Source: Hericium rajendrae (taxonomy: Eukaryota > Basidiomycota > Agaricomycetes > Russulales > Hericiaceae). From it: a stretch of 64,000 bases of DNA. Below, piece by piece: positions 56,354 through 64,000 of this stretch (its first letter is position 1; each line of letters starts with the position of its first letter). The notes under the pieces were generated by a model, which was not told the DNA's origin, searched no databases, and saw only the letters and a program-made list of their open reading frames with translations. The stretch lies in assembly GCA_033439255.1 (NCBI GenBank), contig CM065885.1, positions 1,550,001-1,614,000 of the forward strand, read 5' to 3'. The translations under genes and the position numbers were made by a program.

Positions 56354-58808
56354 TGGGGTGGGTATATTTGTTGCAATTCGTGGATGGCACTGACCTCATC
56401 ATCTTTCAGCTGCAGGTACCATCGCGCTTGGGTCTGTCTTATAACAATGTTCGTTCCATGCTGCAACTTGTGGACAAAATTCCTGCTCGTGCAGAATGGA
56501 AGACGTGGTATCTTACATTTCCTGACAGACCAGAGGAACACCATTTTATTCAATATCGCAATCCCCTGGAAGCCATTCAGGCCTTGCTAGGCAACCCTGC
56601 ACATGCAAAACATATAGTCTACAAACCCTCAAGAATATTCTCTACGTCAGAGGCTACAGGGCTCAAACAAAGAATTTACCATGAGATGTGGACGGGTAAA
56701 TGGTGGAATAGCCTCCAAGTGCATACAACTCTGCATCTCAAGGCTTATTGTTAACCTTTAATCACAGGATGCTATCCCGAAAGGACATACCCTCATGCCC
56801 ATAATTGTTGCTACTGACAAAACCCAGTTGACGCAATTCACCGGAAGCAAGACGTCCTATCCCGTGTACCTTACCCTTGGAAATATTCTGTGATCTATCC
56901 GTCGTTGTCCCACCCAGCATGCTTGCATTCTAATCGGATATCTCTCTGTTGCCAAAATTGCAAAAGACGGACTTGGCAAGGCAGAAAGAAAGGCTTGTGC
57001 TCAGACGCTGTTTCACGATTCTATGTAAATTGTACTAGAGCCTCTAAAAGCTGCAGGCAAGAATGGATACCACATTACCTGTGGTGATGGGGGAGTGTGC
57101 ATCATCCATCCAGTCCTGGCATGCTATGTGGCAGATTACCCAGAGCAGTGTCTGGTGACGTGCACAAAATACGGGGATTGTCCAAAGTGTGCCACTGATG
57201 CTGATCATCTTGAAGAACGTCAGCCTGAAGTCCGTCAAACTCATGAGGAGACTTTGAAGGTCATGGAGAAGGCTGGTCAGGAGACGAAGTCACGTTCTGC
57301 CTTCAATAAGGCCTGTAATATGAAGAGAGTGTCAGGAATATGTGAACCTTTTTGGGCTGGATTTCCTCACACAGACATCTATCGCTCCATGACTCCAGAT
57401 GTACTCCACCAGCTTTACCAAGGTGTTTTCAAATGGATCATAGACTGGTGTGGGACCATGCTGACAGACAAGGAATTGGACGCACGAGTTCGACGCTTGC
57501 CTCTGTCTTATGGTGTTCGGCATTTCAAGAATGGCTTTTCTGCCTTGGCTCAGATCTCAGGCCCTGAATGTAAGAATATGGCAAAGATTCTTCTTGGCTG
57601 TCTCATCGGATGCATTCCAACAAAAGCTCTAGTTTCGCTGCAAGCTCTTTTGGACTTCATTTATATAGCTCAGTACCCGATGCATGACAAGGATACCCTA
57701 GGATATCTGGAGAAGGCATTGGATGAGTTTTTCAGCAACAGAGACATTTTCAAAAACCTGAGAATATGGTCAAACTTTAACATTCCAAAATTCCATTCCC
57801 TTCTTCATTACATGGAAAGCATTCGACTCTTCGGCACTATGGACAATTACAACACGGAGATGTTTGAGTGCTTTCATATCGACTTTGCTAAGGAGGCTTG
57901 GAGAGCCTCGAACAAATGCAACAAACGGCCACAGATGGCAGCTTGGCTCACAAGGCGAGAAAAGGTGGCCATGTTCAAAAGCTTCATAGAGGACAGAGAT
58001 CTGCAGGCAAAGCAGCAAATGGCAAAGTCACACACCATCAAGGATACTATACAGATAGCAAAGTGGCCCCCACATGGAAATGTTTCTCTCAGGACTATTG
58101 AGGAGGACCACGACACTCCCAAATTCTGCTATGCCCTCAAGGAGTATATTAACTCTCTCTTGCCAAATGATGAACGGCTGAAAGGTCGCTCAAAGGGACG
58201 AGACCTAGAGGAAGGTCTCTTGCCTTTTGACAAAGTGTCCGTCTATGATAACTTCAAGTTCAAGAGAACAGAGCTGAGGTATACAGACATTATGTCTGCA
58301 GAAGAAAAAGAGTGAGAGGCAGTAAAAGCACAACCAGCATCTGGAACATGGCCTGCAAGATTTGACACTGTAGTTGCTTTGTATTCTAAAAAGGCAGAGT
58401 CTACAGGCATTGCAGGCAGGTTTTGAATTAAAGATTTAGAATTCTCTATTCTAACTTTGTCGCACAGGAACTAGAGTGGGAAGATTGCGAGTAATCTTCA
58501 CTCTACCAAAAAATGTTGCACACTTCACGGCAGCCTGGACGTCAGAGCCACTAGCCTACGTGGAATGGTACACCCCCTTCAAGCTCAGTGCAAGTGATAA
58601 ACATATGATGTATCAGGTATCTGTTTCTAAGGAGAGGCAAGGGCAGGTAATTCCCTTGACACAGATCAGACAATCCTGTCAGTTGATTTCTGAGTTCAGC
58701 ATAAGAAATGTAAAGGCTACTTGGACCTCAGATAGAGTATTAGACCAGGCAGATACTTTCTACGTAAATAACTGGGCTAGTACCTACACGTACCAAACAA
58801 TATGGTAG

Positions 58809-59076
58809 TGTAATAAGATTATAACTTGCTTTCAGCTACTGCAACTACAGAAGGCTTTTTTTGGCTACGGCAACACAAATGACATCTACAGATTTCTAAA
58901 CTGGATTGTGCCTTGGATTATTACATCTACAAATGCAAAAGCTAATTTACGGTTATCAAAATCTGTCTATTACATCACTGACTCTGTATCCATAGTTTCT
59001 GATCAGCATCAGTAGTGCCTATCAAGCTTCCAATGCTGAGTAATCGATCTTGACGTACTTGCGGTTTTTCTTGATG
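58809..59076 (+). repeat. Right terminal region of the Plavaka element
   Basis: AT-rich, no gene. It holds GCTACTGCAACTACAGAAGGC and related words that echo the left end, and closes with CGGTTTTTCTTGATG before the TA duplication. Confidence 0.6.
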
Positions 59077-62000
59077 TATATGAACACAATCCTGGATAAG
59101 TGCTTCAAAGAATTGGGTATCATGCACCATAAAACTATGCTGTATATGCCTCAGCAAAACAGATGTGCAGAGCACTGGAACTGTACCTTTATGGAGAAAG
59201 CCCTGTCTATGTTACACCATGCAGGCTTGTCTCTCGGTTTCTAGCAGCTAGCAGTTGATACAACAGTTTACATATACAACTGCACTCTCACTCGCGTACT
59301 AAAATGGAAGATGCCAATGGAGATTTGGGATGCTGGTCACATTTCTGATTTCTTATACTTCTGTGTTTTTGGCTGTAAAGCCTACTATGTACACATTCAG
59401 AAGGAGCATTGTCACAAGTTGAAGCCTAAATCCAAGGAAATGATGTTTGTGGGTTATGAGGATGGTTCTAAAGGTTATCATTTCTGGAACTCTACAACCC
59501 GGTCCATTGTCTTGTCTGGCAAAGCAAGATTCAATGAGACTTTCTTCCCTTTGTGACTAACCCAGAAAGTGCCCCTCAGTGCTCCTACTCCTCCTTTACC
59601 CAACCTGAGTCTCTCTGATTTATTCAATGATGATGACTTAACTCCACCACAAAGGCCTGTACCCGCTTCAGCTGATGCAGCTGAAGATGATGAGGATGAT
59701 GATCCTCAGCTCTCAGTCCTTAAGAAGGAAGACAATTCTAAGGTTACACCTAATACTACTCCACCTACTATACTGTGCAAGCCACAGCCACCTCAGACAC
59801 CACTGCCTCGCCCTACTACTCTGAGAATGCCCTAACACATATATCACCTACAATTGAACAGTCTCCTCTTGTAGCTGATCCTGTCACACCGTCAGCTCAT
59901 CCACAGTGGGTGAATGCTAGTCAATGGGCTCTCAGGCTTGGAGATCAGTATAGTGGCTTAACTGCCACTCAGATCCAGTGGTTGGACCTTCGTAGGCACA
60001 TACCAGAAACAGAGAATCATCCAGCCAGTCCTGTGCCCCTGACTCAGGACATGGTGTGATAGTTCATCAGGAAGGTTGACAACTTTCTGATTGACCTGAC
60101 AATTTTTAACCCTACTGACAGCTCCTGATTGACCTGATCCACCTGAAAGCAATCTTGAGAAGCAAATATCTGATCGAACTTTTACATTCAAGGAAAGACA
60201 TTTATTGTCAGATATAAAAGTTTTTAATCTCTAACTAATAGATATATCAAAATCTTTGATATCTAAAATTTTTGAAAATCTGAGAGTGTCTGATTTTAAA
60301 TCTGGAGGTCAAATATCAGTCAGATGGATCAGACAGTGTCAGACACCATCAGATGCTCTCAGACAGTTGCAGATAATTTTCAGATATTTGACCTCCAGAT
60401 TTGAAAAAATTCTCAGATCAGACACTCTCAGATTTAGAAAATTTCAGATATCAGAGATTTTGTTATATCTATTAGTTAGAGATTACAAACTTATATATCT
60501 GACAATAAATGTCTTTACTTAAATGTAAAAGTTTGATCAGATATTTGTCTGTTAAGATTGCTTTCAGGTGGATCAGGTCAATCAGAAGCTGTCAGTAGGG
60601 TTAGAAATTGTCAGGTCAATCAGAAAGTTGTCAACCTTCCTGATGTTGGACTTTGACCCTCCTAATCTCAATGCACTACTAGAACTGGGTGTTACTCGAG
60701 ATCCTCGTGATTATTCAGAAGCAATGGCTTCATCAGATTCAGCAAAATGGCATGAAGCATGTCAGTATGAAATGGACCAGCTTTATAAGCTTGGTACATG
60801 AGAGTTAGTAGATTGACCTCAAGATAGGAAGATTGTAAAGAATTGTTGGATTTTCAAGGCTAAGATCAATGACATTAATCATGCACATCTAGTAGCCAAA
60901 GGGTTTACACAGGTTCATGGAGTAGATTACATGAAAACCTGCAGTCCAGTCACTCGCTTCAAAACTATATGTTTCCTTCTTGCACTAGCTGTGCAGGAAG
61001 ATTGGGGAATACATAGCATGGATGTCAAGTCGGTATTCTTACATGGTGAGCTAGATGAAGAGATATTCATGGAGCAACCAGAAGGTTTTATGACTTCAGG
61101 AATGAAGGACAAGTTGGCTCGATTGCTAAAAGCTATCTATAGCTTAAAGCAGGCATCCAGAGTTTGGAACATTCAAATTGATGCTCTCTTGAAGGAAATT
61201 GGATTTACCAGGACCTATCTGAACACCAGTATATACATCTATCATTGACAGGAGGGGAATATAGTGACCATTTTGATCTTGTATGTCAACGACATGATGA
61301 TCATGGGCAATTCACTTTCAGAAATCAACTGTATTAAGACCTTGCTCAAGACTCGGTATGAGATATCAGACTTGAAAGAGTTAAAAGGCTTCCTTGGCAT
61401 GTGTATCATGAGAGATAGGCACAAGAGGACATTATCAATTGACCAGAAGACATATCTGGAAGAGGTCCTTGAACAGTTTGGAATGGATGAGGTGAACCCT
61501 GCCTGCACCCCTTTGCCTGCTGACTGCATGTTGATAGCATCCACTGAGGAAGTGGATAATGCACTCCAAACTTATTACCAGTCACTCATTGGCAGTATGA
61601 TGTACTTCACCATTGGCACTCGTTCAGATGTTACATATGCTGTCATTCCCTTGGCACAGTACAGTGCAAATCCCACTGAGAAGCATCTGAATATGGACAA
61701 GTACGTTTTGAGGTACATTAAAGGAACCCTCAACTACTCCATAGTTTATAATGGCTTTGTAGAGGAAGCTCAACTGCTATGCTACACAGACTTTGACTTT
61801 GCTGAGAATTGGGATGACTGTCACTCTATCTCAGCATTTGTTTTCAACCTGAGTGGTGGCACTATCTTCTGGATGTCTAGGAAGTAGGCTAGCTTTGCAC
61901 AATCCATAGCAGAGACAGAGTACATAGCAATGGCAGAGGCCACTAAGCAGTTGCAGTGGTACTATAACTTGCACCTAGAGCTCGGACTACTGGACCTCAC

Positions 62001-62247
62001 TCCCATTGACATGCATTGTGATAACCGTATCGCAATTCTTACTGCAGGCAATCCAATGGTTAGGAGAAACATGAAACATGTGGAGGTCAAATACCACTTC
62101 ATCTGGGAAGCTGTAGAGAAGAGGCTTGTTCACATAGTACCAACTCCATTGGCTGAGAACATCTCTGATGCATTGACTAAGTCCTTGTTGCATGATTTGC
62201 TTACTCAGTTTAGTGGGAGTATGAGTCTGATCCATCGTAGGGATTAG
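59077..62247 (+). pseudogene. Old Copia element, rest of integrase, reverse transcriptase and RNase H
   Basis: Direct continuation of 14337: YMNTILDKCFKELGIMHHK and MPQQNRCAEHWN (integrase end), a TAG where the family has Trp (59243), the C-terminal domain GCKAYYVHIQKEH and FVGYEDGSKGYHFW, and an acidic linker. After fold-back copy G come the RT pieces NCWIFKAKIND, LVAKGFTQVHGVDY and HSMDVKSVFLHGELDEEIFM, with the active site LYVNDMMIMG where the family has YVDD. RNase H follows with CYTDFDFAENWDD and AETEYIAMAEATKQ. Stops lie at 60799-60801, 60814-60816, about 61247 and 61885-61887. The gene ends HRRD at 62247. It is dead, older than the Copia pair, and of a different subfamily. Confidence 0.9.
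60065..60645. mobile_element. CATCAG fold-back element, copy G (581 bp)
   Basis: TSD TT/TT (60063-60064, 60646-60647). It is in the linker between integrase and RT of the old Copia. It differs from copy F by only a couple of bases on reading. Confidence 0.92.
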
Positions 62248-62283
62248 TGAGAGTCATGGTTCAACTAGCCCATCAAGTGGGAG

Positions 62284-62746
62284 TGTTGAAATCGGTTGAT
62301 GATGCTAGTCTCGATGACAACAATTATGGAAAGATCTGGAACAATCTGGACTTTAGTGATTGCAGAATCACATGGAACTTTTACATAGCCTTACTGTACA
62401 GGTTAGTAATACACTCTGATATATGCTTACTAATACCTTAGTGAGCTGACTGATGCTGTTCCTATGTGATGAGCAATCCATTATGCTATGCTGTATGATT
62501 ACTGTACAATTTCTGGTTGGTAGATATGCAGAGCTCTCAGTACTATATAAAGGCTCCCTCATTCGCTCAGATACCTCAGTCTTTTACATCACAGACTGAG
62601 GTGAGCATATCTTGCATTACTTATGAGTTTCATCTTTACTGACTCTACTTGTAGTATAGACTAATGTCTCTCTAAGGTACTGCAATATAGTCTTTCACAT
62701 CACAGACTGAGTATAGACTAACGTCTCTCTAAGTCATGTTTCTTCA
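62284..62746 (+). repeat. 3' LTR of the old Copia
   Basis: It follows the polypurine tract AAGTGGGAG, begins TGTTGAAATCGG and ends near TTTCTTCA. TATATAAAGG at 62543-62552 is a promoter-like TATA box, followed by a CT-rich start region. An internal duplication of CACATCACAGACTGAG words lies at 62570-62725. The right end is uncertain because an H fragment abuts it. Confidence 0.6.
62543..62552 (+). promoter_or_regulatory. TATA box in the old Copia LTR
   Basis: TATATAAAGG followed by CTCCCTCATTCGCTC, as in the U3-R promoter of LTR elements. Confidence 0.5.
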
Positions 62747-63820
62747 ATAGCACCATTGGTTGTTGAGATAGGAGACAATACTGTTTTTCTAATGTGACAC
62801 ATAAATTGAAGAATATCTCTGCTTACAGTGATCCAATTTTCATATTCTAAATTGTGTTGGAAAGATGTAATTTAAAATATTTGAAAGCAATTTACTTTTT
62901 ATTGATTGATGGCTTCATTGCAGACTTATAAAGCAATCACTGTATACAGTGTATTGGCTCTCTAGGCAATTAATGCTTATATAAGTGGGCACTAAGACCT
63001 TGTTCAGCCACACAAGGTCTTGTGGGATCATGTGACCAAGTTTCAGGACCCACTGCTATTGATAAATTGCATTTTTTGCTCATTTTATCAATAAACAGTA
63101 TGTACATTTGTTTGCTGTGTATTATTTTAGTGGCTATATCTTTCTGTAAGCAGTAAATTGTGTTGGAGACCAGCTTTCTGGTATATTAGGATGCATTTGA
63201 GAACAAGTGAATTGGTTGAGTACTGATTAAGTTAGCTGGAGTTCAAGCATTCTAAGGAGAAAATGTAGAAACAATTTGCATTCTGCACGTTTTGCACCGA
63301 TCCTGATGCATGAGGTACCATTAGAAAGTTATAAATAAGTAGATTCTGATGTACTTTAAATTGAAAAGGAAAAAAGAAACACTTTGCATTCTGCAAGTTC
63401 TTAACCAATTTGGATGCATGAAGTATAATAGCAAAGAAGTGAGTAGATTTAAAAGCATTTGAGAACAAGTAAATCGGTGGAGAATGGACTGAGTCAGCTC
63501 AAGTTCAAGTGTCATAGAGGGAAAATGTAGAAATTCATTGCATCCCATGAGTTCTGCACAGATCAGGATGCAAAAAATACTGTCAGAAAGCAATAAAGGA
63601 GCAGATCCAGATGCATTTGAGAACAGGTAAATTGGTCAAGAACTGATCAAGTTACATTAAATCAACAAAGTTTGGTCAGAGCTGGAGTTGAACCTACAAA
63701 CTTATTAGATTGAAGATGTGTGATTATATAAGCCAACTGCCTAATGGGCATAGTCATTGTTTGCATGTCATTTTCACTATAAAACGACAGTATAAAGTAA
63801 ATGATTCTAAGAAATTGTAA
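62747..63820 (-). mobile_element. H element fragment H3
   Basis: Matches 52600-53724 in the same orientation with more decay: the hairpin at 62994-63021, the tRNA-like stretch near 63690-63745 and the terminus GATTCTAAGAAATTGTAA. Truncated at its left side next to the Copia LTR. Confidence 0.7.
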
Positions 63821-64000
63821 TAAAATATGAGCTACATTTGTACCTATCCTACTATATATTGCTGGGCCAGCAAGCTAACTTAATGAGATCTAATGGCTAG
63901 CCTCAGCCACAGCACCCAGCAACCATCAGCCAACTGCAATTCAGGCTCTAACATGCTTGCCTATATAAGGCATGTATGATGTATGTCCTCTCTCTCTTCT
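63821..64000. other. Unassigned window end
   Basis: AT-rich then mixed sequence with a TATATAAGGC near 63962. No gene seen; it may be part of the next element. Confidence 0.3.

Larger units (their letters stand above)
40958..58808 (+). pseudogene. Plavaka-type transposase 2, full length but split and decayed
   Basis: This is the DDE-type transposase of the 44.7-kb element. Start MTGHASRKRRC at 40958; N-terminal zinc finger CPCCGRKDFQTKKRLFLHM, with TGA at 41087. The acidic linker runs to SLLDNKE (41539) and resumes at 55668 as VWMPFESEMDWHVAKW. Intron 56358-56409, then VPSRLGLSYNN, YHEMWTGKWW, intron 56719-56767, IIVATDKTQLTQF, SYPVYLTLGNIL with TGA, ILIGYLSVAKIAK, FHDSM with TAA, and CIIHPVLACYVADYPEQC with CPKC. 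The 57095-58315 block (GTG at 57095 is not a start) has MTPDVLHQLYQGVFKWI, ECFHIDFAKEAWRASNK and KFHSLLHYMES. After a TGA the C-terminal exon (58468-58808) has RVIFTLP, AYVEWYTPF and NNWASTYTYQTIW. At least four stops make it inactive; family assignment is by motif order. Confidence 0.88.
14338..59076 (+). mobile_element. 44.7-kb Plavaka-type DNA transposon with cargo genes and nested insertions
   Basis: Removing 14338-59076 and one TA makes the host integrase read GGK-YMNTILDKC without a break, so the ends are exact and the TSD is TA. The termini are loosely inverted: GCATCTGCAAAAACTGTACG at the left, and CATCAAGAAAAACCGCAAG for the right end read inward. Subterminal CTACAGTA/TACTGTAG and CTACAGAAGG words occur on both sides (14380-14640, 58840-58870). 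Genes that appear native are the DUF6532-like gene, the unknown gene at 32955, the Ulp1 gene and the transposase. Subtracting the two Copias, the H elements and the fold-backs leaves about 13 kb of native element. Confidence 0.8.

Noticed and set aside
14338-59076. A Starship-type giant element
   Set aside because: No tyrosine-recombinase captain gene at either end. The transposase inside is Plavaka-type and the ends have a 2-bp TSD.

Overview
The window is repeat-dense genomic DNA, most likely from a basidiomycete fungus (Agaricomycete-like). The grounds are Plavaka-type transposases with short GT-AG introns of about 45-60 nt, fungal Copia and Gypsy elements, and a GC-rich/AT-rich patchwork. 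I see no ordinary cellular gene. Almost everything is a mobile element or a piece of one, stacked inside another, and the insertion order can be read from target-site duplications (TSDs) and from host reading frames that rejoin exactly.

Left part. An LTR element with no convincing genes (3-5149) sits in a minus-strand Gypsy element (gag-protease-5' LTR, 5150-8991). The Gypsy sits in the C-terminal end of a decayed minus-strand Plavaka transposase (8992-about 11215). Next comes an old plus-strand Copia. Its protease (11216-11380) is split by a 2.3-kb insertion carrying a KOW-like ORF, and its integrase is split at codon level by a 44.7-kb insertion (14338-59076, TSD TA). The Copia resumes at 59077 and ends with an LTR near 62746.

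The 44.7-kb insertion is a Plavaka-type DNA transposon. On the minus strand it carries a gene resembling DUF6532 proteins (14710-17145), an unknown gene (32955-35504) and a Ulp1/C48 peptidase gene with all catalytic motifs (35860-40135). On the plus strand it carries the transposase (40958-58808). It has been invaded by two nearly identical Copia elements in opposite orientation (17179-23771 and 25458-32057), by fold-back elements starting CATCAG with 2-bp TSDs, and by a Helitron-like family (H) that inserted into itself in reverse (41951-55487 containing 45477-53724). That self-insertion explains the 13.5-kb near-palindrome.

Two noncoding systems stand out. One is a unit with a TATA-like box, a leader of about 400 bp, a 44-45-nt intron and a 12-bp hairpin directly after the 3' splice site. 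It is seen in three readable copies with one compensatory and two wobble changes in the stem (24372, 47562, 49874). The other is an LTR with a tRNA-like head and five box-B-like motifs at 40-41-bp spacing. Old elements carry premature stops that look like C:G to T:A transitions, whereas the two young Copias are open apart from a shared fold-back insertion.
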